6,857 nucleotides of DNA from an uncultured Dysgonomonas sp. (GCA_937875275.1 CALNCC010000064.1:1-6857), one strand, 5' to 3'; numbered from the stretch's first letter, positions 1 to 5,786 are shown. A program made the numbers and translations. Notes: generated from the sequence alone by a model not told the origin.

Positions 1-770
1 CTGCTCAGATCGAGTAATTCTATTTTGCGGAACTCGACAGGATGACTTTCCGATTGCAGAGCGATGCGCCCTTCCTTCAATGGTCCTTCAGGCAGATTGG
101 GTTTCGGGTCTACTTGTCCGCCGCCAATCTGAAGTTTGGTGTATGTCAATATCGTATCGCCTTCTATCACATGATGCACGATGCTGTCGCCAAGCACAAT
201 CATGTCGAGGGTTACCCATTGGTCGCCGTGATAGGTTTTCGATGTGGAGTTGATGCAGTGATGAGGAGCCATATCTCCTTCGATAAACACCTCTGTGCCC
301 GGTGTGCACACATTGCCTGTCTGGCGGTCGTGCTCGCCGTCTCCACCCAACATCTGGGCTTCGACCGATACAGGGAAGTTCTGATTCAGATCCATCGTGT
401 AAGGGTCTTGCGCATGCAGCATAGCGCCGCTGTTGCGGGTAGCCCACCCTTCGCCGCCGGGAGCTTGCTCGCCAACGAAACGGTATTCGACTCTCAGTTT
501 GTAGTGCGAATAAGACTTGTCGGTATATAAGTGCCCGAAGCGTCCGGCAAAATCATCGCCATAAGCGTCGTACTTGACCTTCAACAGGCTGTCTTCGACA
601 TAGAATGTCTCCCCGAAATTTTCTCCTGCGGGATATCCCGTTATCTTCATCGTCCAACCGCTAAGGTCTTTGCCATTAAATAGCTGTACCCACTCTTCTT
701 TGTCTTGCTGCTTGCTGCAACAACCGACAATGGCTACGGCAACAATCAACAGACACAAAATTTTCTTCAT
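1..770 (-). CDS. DUF1080 (3-keto-disaccharide hydrolase-like) lipoprotein, C-terminus cut by window edge
   Basis: Reading down from an ATG at 770-768, the frame is open through the left edge, giving about 256 residues with no stop. The N-terminus is a lipoprotein signal: MKK, a hydrophobic stretch, and lipobox AIVGC with Cys17 as the acylation site. The residues after it (SKQQDKEE) are polar and acidic, which may fit a Bacteroidetes surface-export signal, but that is inference. Family hallmarks of DUF1080 (PF06439, a concanavalin/LamG-like sandwich) appear in order: LFNGKDLSGW at about residues 30-39, NSGAMLHAQ in the middle, a GDQWVTLDMIVLGDSIVHHV block, and the terminal strand IALQSESHPVEFRKIELLDL. 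The last block is normally the end of the family, so only a few residues should be missing. Some family members act on 3-keto-glycosides; the substrate here cannot be told. It probably acts outside the cytoplasmic membrane, in the periplasm or at the cell surface. Composition is more GC-rich than the propeller gene to its right. Confidence 0.93.
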   Translation of the reverse strand, partial: MKKILCLLIVAVAIVGCCSKQQDKEEWVQLFNGKDLSGWTMKITGYPAGENFGETFYVEDSLLKVKYDAYGDDFAGRFGHLYTDKSYSHYKLRVEYRFVGEQAPGGEGWATRNSGAMLHAQDPYTMDLNQNFPVSVEAQMLGGDGEHDRQTGNVCTPGTEVFIEGDMAPHHCINSTSKTYHGDQWVTLDMIVLGDSIVHHVIEGDTILTYTKLQIGGGQVDPKPNLPEGPLKEGRIALQSESHPVEFRKIELLDLS

Positions 771-807
771 TATGCTCATTCTTCGTTTTTTTATAATAAT
801 TAACACA

Positions 808-838
808 CGAAGATAATTATTTTATCACATACGGCAAC
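808..838 (-). promoter_or_regulatory. Candidate Bacteroidetes-type promoter for the DUF1080 gene
   Basis: On the minus strand, GTTG (835-838) is separated by 19 bp from TATCTTCG (808-815). Each box differs by one base from the Bacteroidetes consensus TTTG-N19-TAnnTTTG. Transcription would start near 802, leaving a leader of about 30 nt before the ATG at 770. Visual match only; the region is AT-rich, so chance matches are possible. Confidence 0.35.
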
Positions 839-843
839 TATTT

Positions 844-915
844 ATCGCCTAATCCATTGGGAGGAAGTAAGCCACGCCGATGGTGTACATCCTGTTGTTG
901 ACGGTATTAGACTCG
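844..915 (-). pseudogene. 3'-end relic of a tandem outer-membrane barrel paralog
   Basis: These 72 bp match 3139-3210, the end of the barrel gene at 3144-3881, at 69 of 72 positions by eye. On the minus strand they encode SNTVNNRMYTIGVAYFLPMD followed by the same TAG stop. Beyond 915 the similarity stops abruptly. The frame continues a few codons and meets a TAG at 951-953, so no intact gene remains. Downstream of the stop the relic reads GCGATAAATAG, which also follows the stop of the barrel gene at 2301-3032. This suggests that it keeps the original 3' flank of the family. The rest of this copy is gone, and the propeller gene now lies between it and the array. Confidence 0.88.
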
Positions 916-964
916 CTATCCGTAAAAAAACGAGCATAGAAACGGCTCTCCTACAAAACTTTAT

Positions 965-972
965 TATATTTG
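965..972 (+). promoter_or_regulatory. Possible upstream -7 promoter element (TATATTTG)
   Basis: TATATTTG matches the TAnnTTTG consensus exactly. It lies about 110 bp before the propeller start codon, so it could serve as a distal promoter. No TTTG box is visible at the expected distance upstream, which lowers confidence. Confidence 0.3.
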
Positions 973-1038
973 CAGAATATAGGATGCGGCTCGGCAATCT
1001 TCGTGTGCAAGCACCCCACGATTGCTCTTACCTTTCGC

Positions 1039-1046
1039 TATATTTG
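1039..1046 (+). promoter_or_regulatory. Likely -7 promoter element of the propeller gene (TATATTTG)
   Basis: An exact TAnnTTTG match 35 bp before the ATG at 1082 would give a leader of about 30 nt, the expected arrangement for a Bacteroidetes sigma factor promoter. No clear TTTG -33 box is seen 19-23 bp upstream, so the upstream half is weak or absent. Confidence 0.5.
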
Positions 1047-1081
1047 CATAACAACCTCAATCTGAAGAAAATCATCATACT

Positions 1082-2266
1082 ATGAAAAAGTCATTCATTT
1101 TCCTCCTATCCATATTTGCGTTCGTTTCTTGTGATATGAAGCAAGATACAAGTATTACTTCGTTTGTGAACGAAGAAAATATAATTGTTGTATCGGTACC
1201 CGAACCTGATTATACCAACCAGCATTTTTTTGATGTTACTCAATATGCCGATTCTGTAAAGTTTGTCAGATTGGAAACCACTGACGAAAATATAATTGGA
1301 AGAGTAAGCAATCTGCTTTTTTCTGAAGATTATATCATTGTTGCCGATCGTCAGACGGCATCGATTTTTTTCTTCGACTATGATGGTAATTATTCACACA
1401 AAATTCATAAACGAGGACAGGGAGGAGACGAATATATTAGCTTGAGTCATGTTATGCTTGATCGTAAGAACGACATAATTATTGTCCACGACTTAGAATT
1501 AGGTGCTATGCTATATTACGACTTCCAAGGCAATCTGACCTCAAGAATAAGTCAGTTCTGCGATCGTATGGTAGCAAGAGATATTATAAACCTCCCTACT
1601 GGAGATTTCTTATGCTATCGGCAAGATGCTCTCGGAGAGGAAGACAAATATCAGGCAGGAATTTGGAGAGCAAAAAAAGACGGTTCTTTCGATCAATTCA
1701 TCTATACAATAGATTATGATTACAAATCGACTTTTGTGCAATATGCATATCATTTATCTGAATTACCGGATAATAAAGTGAGTTTCGTAGACCAGAATCA
1801 AACGGCTGTTTTTTATGTGGACGACAATAATATTGTTCATAAGCGAGTGCAATTCAACCTACCGGGAAAAACAGAGGCAGACTTCCCTTACGAAAGTTCG
1901 AAGGATGAGGGCTACTATTCGATTTTTACAAGTCAGGAAAAAGGAAATTTTATTTTTACTCAATGGATAACCCCGGGAGGAAAAGGGATGAATACTATTC
2001 TCACAAAAAGTACTGGAAAGTTGGAAGTCGGGGTGGCTTTTAGTCCATTTGCATTCGGGCTATTCCTTCCTATCGGTAGTTTCGTTAAGAATAACGATCC
2101 CCATATCTGTTCAAGTTGGTTTTCACCCATAGTGGTAAATGAATTCTTGAAAGGAGATCTTCCTGAAGATTTAAGGAAAAAGGCGGAAAAAACAATCGAG
2201 GGAATACCTTCCAATGAAATAGAAGATGCAAATCCTATAATTCAGCTGCTATACATTAAAAAATAA
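1082..2266 (+). CDS. 6-bladed beta-propeller lipoprotein (DUF4934/DUF5128-like)
   Basis: This 394-residue protein begins with a lipoprotein signal, MKKSFIFLLSIFAFVSC, with lipobox FVSC and Cys17 as the lipid site. From about residue 50 it shows the opening pattern of the Bacteroidales 6-bladed beta-propeller family: YADSVKFVRLETT (55-67), IIGRVSNLLFSEDYIIVAD (71-89), FFFDYDGN (96-103), then RGQGGDEY (111-118) in place of the usual GxGPgEY, followed by repeated blade-like strands. The C-terminus (NPIIQLLYIKK) is also typical of the family. Members are abundant envelope lipoproteins of largely unknown function, and no enzyme activity should be assumed. It is the only plus-strand gene in the left half and converges with the barrel gene 34 bp downstream. 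It is visibly AT-richer than its neighbours: bases 1261-1320 are 21/60 G+C, against 32/60 for 5221-5280 in the protease gene. Its position between a barrel relic and the barrel array suggests later insertion. Confidence 0.87.
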   Translation: MKKSFIFLLSIFAFVSCDMKQDTSITSFVNEENIIVVSVPEPDYTNQHFFDVTQYADSVKFVRLETTDENIIGRVSNLLFSEDYIIVADRQTASIFFFDYDGNYSHKIHKRGQGGDEYISLSHVMLDRKNDIIIVHDLELGAMLYYDFQGNLTSRISQFCDRMVARDIINLPTGDFLCYRQDALGEEDKYQAGIWRAKKDGSFDQFIYTIDYDYKSTFVQYAYHLSELPDNKVSFVDQNQTAVFYVDDNNIVHKRVQFNLPGKTEADFPYESSKDEGYYSIFTSQEKGNFIFTQWITPGGKGMNTILTKSTGKLEVGVAFSPFAFGLFLPIGSFVKNNDPHICSSWFSPIVVNEFLKGDLPEDLRKKAEKTIEGIPSNEIEDANPIIQLLYIKK

Positions 2267-2300
2267 TTAGTTATAACCCGCAGAGCAAGCTATTTATCGC

Positions 2301-3032
2301 TTAGTTCGTTGGCAGAAAACATCCAAAGCTCAGCGTATACATTCTGTTCTTAGCAGTATTGCGTTCATTGTATAACGTATTGAGGCATCCCCAATACATG
2401 TTTACTGTGATCTGAATCCGCTTGAGTTCTAACCCAACCATTAGCGATGGTCCTATATCAGATTTACGGAAATTAATTGCCTCGGTGGCATAGATACTAC
2501 TCTTTGTGTGCATCTCACTTCCTTTTTTCTCCCCATCCCAACCATACGAACTCTCATCTGTCATTCTAAGATCTGACAGGTCATAACTAAAAAACGGCCC
2601 GCAACCGATAATAAACCGATAATCGTTATATTTATCCAATTCAATTTTTTTGCCGGCATACAGGGTAAATCGGCCACAATACATGTGAATTAAATTTATA
2701 TTACTACGATTGCCATCATCATCATCAAGATAGACCCCTTTGAGCCTTGCCCCCATTATGACCGCATCAATATCGCCTTGCATAAACACCTGATTGCGCC
2801 ACGTATATTGTATCATAAGGCTAAAACTTCCCGCCAAACGACTGTGCGCCGAGAAACCGGAGGTAGCTATATCTGTGCCGGGTAAATGATCGGTACGTCC
2901 GTCATCCAATCCTTCGATAGCAGACCAGCCCATATGGAGTTTAGCTCCCCATCGCCCTCCATCATACTCGGACTGGGCATACGATGTTGCGATAGACACC
3001 GATAAAATAAAAAACAGTAGTGCTTTTTTCAT
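2301..3032 (-). CDS. Exported outer-membrane beta-barrel protein, paralog 1 (PorT-like fold inferred)
   Basis: A 243-residue protein with a Sec signal peptide (MKKALLFFILSVSIATSYAQ, cleavage near residue 20). Alternating strands and glycine-rich turns then fit a small outer-membrane barrel of the PorT/OMP_b-brl_2 kind. That assignment rests on pattern, not on a database match. It aligns along its length with the gene at 3144-3881. Shared blocks include GLDDGRTDHLPGTDIATSGF (41-60), MGARLKGVY (93-101), DGNRSN (106-111), LYAGKK (124-129), KSSIYA (177-182), the EINFRK-like segment AINFRK (185-190), SLMVGLELK (196-204) and NMYWG.LN (211-218). Residues about 154-176 differ strongly and probably form a surface loop. 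The gene follows paralog 2 after 111 bp that contain a relic, and is probably co-transcribed with it. No clear intrinsic terminator was seen downstream, where the propeller gene converges. Confidence 0.82.
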   Translation of the reverse strand: MKKALLFFILSVSIATSYAQSEYDGGRWGAKLHMGWSAIEGLDDGRTDHLPGTDIATSGFSAHSRLAGSFSLMIQYTWRNQVFMQGDIDAVIMGARLKGVYLDDDDGNRSNINLIHMYCGRFTLYAGKKIELDKYNDYRFIIGCGPFFSYDLSDLRMTDESSYGWDGEKKGSEMHTKSSIYATEAINFRKSDIGPSLMVGLELKRIQITVNMYWGCLNTLYNERNTAKNRMYTLSFGCFLPTN

Positions 3033-3083
3033 TCGAGGTTTGTGTTATATTTCATTCAATTTTCCGGTATTTACATCCTAATA
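3033..3083 (-). repeat. Leader repeat before paralog 1, related to the leader at 3882-3930
   Basis: On the minus strand both leaders run from TAGGAT, through ATACCG and a run of A, to ATATAACA and then AAC a few bases before the start codon. The shared order and spacing show that the leaders were duplicated together with the genes. No TAnnTTTG promoter box is apparent in either, which fits read-through transcription from upstream. Confidence 0.6.
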
Positions 3084-3144
3084 TAGAACCGAGAGAAAGG
3101 CTGAGCGCAAGCATAGATTTGTTCCGTGCGCGCCGAATATCGCC
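3078..3144 (-). pseudogene. Degenerate 3'-end relic of a paralog-3-type barrel gene
   Basis: On the minus strand, directly after the stop of paralog 2, the sequence can be read as DIRRARNKSMLALSL. This lines up with NIGRTVNNRMLALSL, residues 228-242 of the gene at 3927-4673. DNA similarity continues with a small indel to a TAG at the position of the paralog 3 stop and then into the shared leader. It cannot be a working gene: it lacks everything but the last strand and has no start. It probably marks the left boundary of a tandemly duplicated unit. Confidence 0.72.
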
Positions 3145-3881
3145 TAATCCATTGGGAGGAAGTAGGCCACACCGATGGTGTACATCCTGTTGTTGACGGT
3201 ATTAGATTCGTTTTTCACCATGTTGAGGAATCCCCAATACATGTTTGCCGTGATCTGGAAATGTTTGAGCTCGACCCCCACCATCAGCGATGCCCCGACG
3301 TCGAATTTACGGAAGTTGATTTCTTCGCCGGCATAAATGCTGCTTTTGAGTTTCATTGCATCGGGCATTTTCTCAAAAATCGTCCAATCTTCCGAGTATT
3401 CGTGAAAGATCCGTTCGTCTGACGAGTCATAACTGAAGTAAGGACCAAAGCCCACAATAAAACGGCGGTTGTTATACTCATCCAGTTTAAACTTCTTTCC
3501 GGCATACAGCGTCAATCTACCGCTATACATGTTGATATAGTTAACATTGCTGCGATTGCCGTCATAGTCTTCGAAGTAGACCCCTTTGAGCCTCGCACCC
3601 ATCAGCGCGGCGTCGACATCTGCTTGTAGAAACGCTTGTGTATCCCAAGTGTGTTGGACGTTAATGCCCAAGCTCGCAGCAAAACGGTTGTGCACCGAGA
3701 AGCCCGATGTAGCTATATCTGTGCCGGGCAGATGATCGGTGCGCCCGTCATCCAACCCTTCGAGGGTAGACAATCCTACGTTGAATTTTACCCCAATGCG
3801 TGTTCCGTCATATTCGGTTTGCTGGGCATACGATGTTGCGACGGATGCCAATAGAATAAAGAGAAGAGCTATTTTTTTCAT
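3144..3881 (-). CDS. Exported outer-membrane beta-barrel protein, paralog 2 (PorT-like fold inferred)
   Basis: A 245-residue protein with a clear signal peptide (MKKIALLFILLASVATSYAQ, cleavage near residue 20). It is the closest relative of paralog 1: the signal peptides are almost the same and the conserved blocks coincide, including GLDDGRTDHLPGTDIATSGF (42-61), MGARLKGVY (94-102), LYAGKK (125-130), KSSIYA (179-184), INFRK (188-192), SLMVGVELK (198-206) and NMYWG.LN (213-220). The divergent segment is about 155-178. The final strand NRMYTIGVAYFLPMD ends in alternating hydrophobic residues, as outer-membrane barrels do. It lies 45 bp after paralog 3 and probably belongs to its transcript. 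Its last codons are nearly identical to the relic at 844-915, closer than to those of paralog 1. Function is unknown; possible roles are structural barrel, adhesin-like surface protein or small transporter. Confidence 0.84.
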   Translation of the reverse strand: MKKIALLFILLASVATSYAQQTEYDGTRIGVKFNVGLSTLEGLDDGRTDHLPGTDIATSGFSVHNRFAASLGINVQHTWDTQAFLQADVDAALMGARLKGVYFEDYDGNRSNVNYINMYSGRLTLYAGKKFKLDEYNNRRFIVGFGPYFSYDSSDERIFHEYSEDWTIFEKMPDAMKLKSSIYAGEEINFRKFDVGASLMVGVELKHFQITANMYWGFLNMVKNESNTVNNRMYTIGVAYFLPMD

Positions 3882-3930
3882 ACTTGTTGATGTTATATCA
3901 TGTTCTGATGTTTCGGTATCCGTATCCTAT
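3882..3930 (-). repeat. Leader repeat before paralog 2, partner of 3033-3083
   Basis: This 45-bp spacer plus the paralog 3 stop matches the leader of paralog 1 in order: TAGGAT, ATACCG, A-run, ATATAACA, AAC, start codon. The short gap and lack of a promoter-like box suggest that paralogs 3 and 2 are one transcript. Confidence 0.6.
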
Positions 3931-4673
3931 AAAGTCCAATAGCGGGTGAGACTGAGTGCGAGCATGCGATTGTTGACCGTGCGTCCGATATTGCCTACCA
4001 TATTGCGCATGCCCCAATGCAGATCGAGCGCAAACTGCCAATCGTTCATCGCTACTCCTGCCATAAAGGCCAAGCCGTAATCGGTACTGTTCATGTTCTT
4101 CACATTGTCGGCATAGATACTCTTCTTCAATTTCATTTCGTCTTCGCCTCCCGATTTCGTGTTTTTCTCGGGTATCGTGTAACTAAAACTGTTGCCGTTC
4201 AGTATGTCCGTCGTCTGGCTGCAATACATGCCCACACCTACTATAAGCCAGCGAAAATCGCCCGGTTTGGCATACCCTTCGCGCTTCTTCTGACCGAGCA
4301 GAAACTTGCGCCCGCCATATACCGACAGTCGTCCGCAGTCGGTTACCAACTTGAACGAATCGTCGCTATGCTGGTATTTGATGCGTGTTCGCAGCAACGC
4401 AAATTCGGCGTCGCCCTGTATAAACAGCTGACTGCTATACGTCTTTTGCGCCGATATACCTATACTCCCCGACAGATCGGGGTGCGAGCTAAATCCGTTC
4501 AGCGCCAGATTGGTGCCGGGCAGATAGTTCAGATCGCGCGAATCGTCTAACCCCGAGAGGTGCGATGCGCCGATACTGGTCTTCAAGCCTAAACTGAAAA
4601 CAGCATATCGCTGTGCATTGACAGCTACGGTTGAGAAAAAGAAAACAAGGACGACTAATTTTATGTTTTTCAT
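3927..4673 (-). CDS. Exported outer-membrane beta-barrel protein, paralog 3, first gene of the array
   Basis: The start is placed at 4673 (MKNIKLVVLVFFFSTVAVNA, 248 residues), because this puts a proper signal peptide at the N-terminus with cleavage near residue 20. The longer start at 4724 would add a charged segment and fall inside the likely promoter. The protein is a more distant member of the family. It keeps GLDD.R (41-46), LPGT..A..GFSSH (51-64), a QGD...LLRTRIK strand (87-99), GR.(S/T)(L/V)Y.G(R/K)K (114-123), LKKSIYAD (182-189), and the HWG..N and NRMLALSL strands at the end. The middle is longer, with insertions around 126-138 and 152-180. The barrel fold and outer-membrane place are inferred from the pattern. 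It is the promoter-proximal gene of the array and lies opposite the divergent protease gene. Confidence 0.83.
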   Translation of the reverse strand: MKNIKLVVLVFFFSTVAVNAQRYAVFSLGLKTSIGASHLSGLDDSRDLNYLPGTNLALNGFSSHPDLSGSIGISAQKTYSSQLFIQGDAEFALLRTRIKYQHSDDSFKLVTDCGRLSVYGGRKFLLGQKKREGYAKPGDFRWLIVGVGMYCSQTTDILNGNSFSYTIPEKNTKSGGEDEMKLKKSIYADNVKNMNSTDYGLAFMAGVAMNDWQFALDLHWGMRNMVGNIGRTVNNRMLALSLTRYWTL

Positions 4674-4723
4674 ATATGTCTGTATTTTACGCCCGACACG
4701 AGCGACGGTGTGTGATTCGAACA

Positions 4724-4755
4724 TAAATATATATTCCTTTTATTGTAATGACAAT
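4724..4755 (-). promoter_or_regulatory. Candidate promoter of the barrel-gene array
   Basis: On the minus strand, ATTG (4752-4755) is followed after 20 bp by TATATTTA (4724-4731). Each box is one base from the Bacteroidetes consensus. The start point would be near 4718 with a leader of about 45 nt. This placement supports the start codon at 4673. A perfect 10-bp palindrome, GACAATTGTC (4750-4759), covers the upstream box. Confidence 0.45.
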
Positions 4756-4783
4756 TGTCTTTAAATAAGATTACATTCTGAGG

Positions 4784-4815
4784 TTTGTTTTTCATATAAT
4801 TTAACTCTACTTTTA
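4784..4815 (+). promoter_or_regulatory. Candidate promoter of the CPBP protease gene
   Basis: TTTG (4784-4787), 20 bp, then TACTTTTA (4808-4815): a full -33 box and a -7 box with one mismatch in the last base. Transcription would begin near 4820-4822, giving a leader of about 50 nt that contains the 16-bp palindrome at 4838-4853. Confidence 0.5.
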
Positions 4816-4837
4816 TACCGCATCACTGCATCTCACG

Positions 4838-4853
4838 TTTTATACGTATAAAA
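4838..4853. promoter_or_regulatory. Perfect 16-bp palindrome in the leader of the CPBP gene
   Basis: TTTTATACGTATAAAA is fully self-complementary with no spacer. It lies between the putative start point and the ATG at 4872. A palindrome of this size in a leader could be an operator for a dimeric regulator. The lack of a loop makes an RNA hairpin less favourable. Its role is inference. Confidence 0.4.
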
Positions 4854-4871
4854 AGCATCCAAAACCGAAGC

Positions 4872-5741
4872 ATGATTCAGAGAATAGACAACAAGGACAA
4901 CAGCGCTCAAGTCATCAACAAAATAGCCATCTTCACGGCATCTTTTATCATCGTGTCTTTTATTTTCCAATTGCTCGCTGCGTTTTTTTGCCGGACGATA
5001 AAGGTTGAGGAAAACGATGAGATAATAACCTTGATGAACAATGCTTTCTCGTTTATCGGAGCAGGGCTATTGATCTACGTATTTACCCGATATTGGGATC
5101 GCACCACCTTTTCCTCCATCGGTTTCGATACCGTGGGACGGGCAAAAGATTTCGCTGTCGGTTGCCTGTTGGCTGTGCTTATTATCTCGGGCGGATTTGC
5201 CATTCTCATCCTTAGCTCGGCCATCGAGGTAGAGGCTGTGCAGTTGAGCAACCTGCCACATCTGACCGTTACGTTTCTCACATTCGTCATCGTTGCCGTC
5301 CTCGAAGAAATGGTGTGCCGTGGTTATATACTCAACAATATGATGTTGGTTATGAACCGATATCTCGCATTGGCACTCAGTTCTACGATCTTTGCCGCTT
5401 TGCATCTTTTCAATCCCTATGTTGCCGCCCTGCCGGTGCTTAACATTTTTCTTGCCGGCATATTTTTGGGCATTTCGTACATTCACACACGCAACCTCTG
5501 GTTTCCGATAGGGTTGCATCTGTTCTGGAATTTCATGCAAGGCCCGGTCTTCGGATTCAATGTGAGCGGCATGGACATTTCGCACACTATCGTTCGGCTT
5601 CGTTATCCCGAAAACAACATCATCAACGGGGGCGACTTCGGGTTCGAGGGGTCTGTCCTTTGCTCCGTTCTTTGCTTATCGGGAGCCTTGGTTATCGGTC
5701 TTTGTTATTCGCGCAAGGAAAAAAACAAGGCTCGCCGTTGA
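4872..5741 (+). CDS. CPBP family intramembrane glutamic protease (CAAX protease/bacteriocin-processing type)
   Basis: A 289-residue polytopic membrane protein with hydrophobic segments at about 18-40, 52-72, 94-117, 130-146, 163-180, 187-204 and 261-279. The CPBP (Abi/CAAX, PF02517) core is complete: EEMVCRG with Glu145, Glu146 and Arg150; F..LH ending in His178 (TIFAALHLFNP); and HLFWN with His216 and Asn220. These are the family's predicted catalytic or metal-binding residues, so the protein is likely active. Bacterial members cleave membrane-embedded or membrane-near substrates. Some mature or give immunity to bacteriocins, others work in signalling; the substrate here is unknown. No bacteriocin-like peptide gene was seen beside it. 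It is transcribed alone, divergent from the barrel array, and its last codons overlap the terminator of the convergent TM2 gene. Confidence 0.92.
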   Translation: MIQRIDNKDNSAQVINKIAIFTASFIIVSFIFQLLAAFFCRTIKVEENDEIITLMNNAFSFIGAGLLIYVFTRYWDRTTFSSIGFDTVGRAKDFAVGCLLAVLIISGGFAILILSSAIEVEAVQLSNLPHLTVTFLTFVIVAVLEEMVCRGYILNNMMLVMNRYLALALSSTIFAALHLFNPYVAALPVLNIFLAGIFLGISYIHTRNLWFPIGLHLFWNFMQGPVFGFNVSGMDISHTIVRLRYPENNIINGGDFGFEGSVLCSVLCLSGALVIGLCYSRKEKNKARR

Positions 5742-5750
5742 GGCAAGCCT
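5719..5750 (-). terminator. Intrinsic terminator of the TM2 gene, overlapping the end of the CPBP gene
   Basis: The arms 5728-5736 and 5742-5750 pair over 9 bp with one mismatch around a 5-nt loop (5737-5741). On the minus strand the hairpin is followed by TTG and seven T (complement of 5719-5725), the classic form. On the plus strand no T-run follows, so it acts mainly for the minus-strand TM2 gene, whose stop is 37 bp before it. Confidence 0.75.
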
Positions 5751-5786
5751 GTTGATATCATGATCGTTCGCCCGAAGGAGAGTGCA

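Larger units (their letters stand above)
771..1081. other. 311-bp non-coding gap between two divergent lipoprotein genes
   Basis: No credible gene lies here. The left part (about 771-840) is AT-rich and carries the putative DUF1080 promoter. The middle (844-915) is a near-copy of the end of the barrel gene at 3144-3881, described separately. The right part (about 916-1081) resembles no other part of the window. It holds two good matches to the Bacteroidetes -7 element upstream of the propeller gene. No RNA gene, terminator hairpin or repeat beyond these was seen. Confidence 0.7.

Noticed and set aside
42..530. 162-residue plus-strand open frame
   Set aside because: It lies antisense to the DUF1080 gene, whose minus-strand frame carries all the family motifs. 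Its translation shows no recognisable domain.
781..812. Inverted repeat CTTCGT/ACGAAG in the DUF1080 leader
   Set aside because: Only 6 bp per arm with a 20-nt AT-rich loop. This is not enough to support a regulatory hairpin.
916..2300. Propeller gene as cargo of an insertion sequence or integron
   Set aside because: No transposase or integrase, no terminal inverted repeats and no target-site duplication could be found at the edges. Short AT-rich matches near both flanks are within chance.
2267..2300. Terminator between the convergent propeller and paralog 1 genes
   Set aside because: Only a 4-bp AT stem beside the A/T run was seen, too weak to call.
4017..4550. 177-residue plus-strand open frame
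   Set aside because: Antisense to paralog 3, which has a signal peptide and full-length similarity to its neighbours. The antisense translation has no domain features.
4674..4724. Upstream start for paralog 3 adding 17 residues
   Set aside because: It would bury the signal peptide behind a charged segment, and its ATG overlaps the likely -7 promoter element.
5067..5585. 172-residue minus-strand open frame
   Set aside because: Antisense to the CPBP protease gene, whose catalytic motifs are complete. The His/Gln-rich antisense product is a by-product of that sequence.
4872..5741. CPBP gene as part of a bacteriocin or abortive-infection system
   Set aside because: No small double-glycine peptide, transporter or toxin gene is adjacent. 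The neighbours are a barrel array and a TM2 gene, so the family name alone does not support it.
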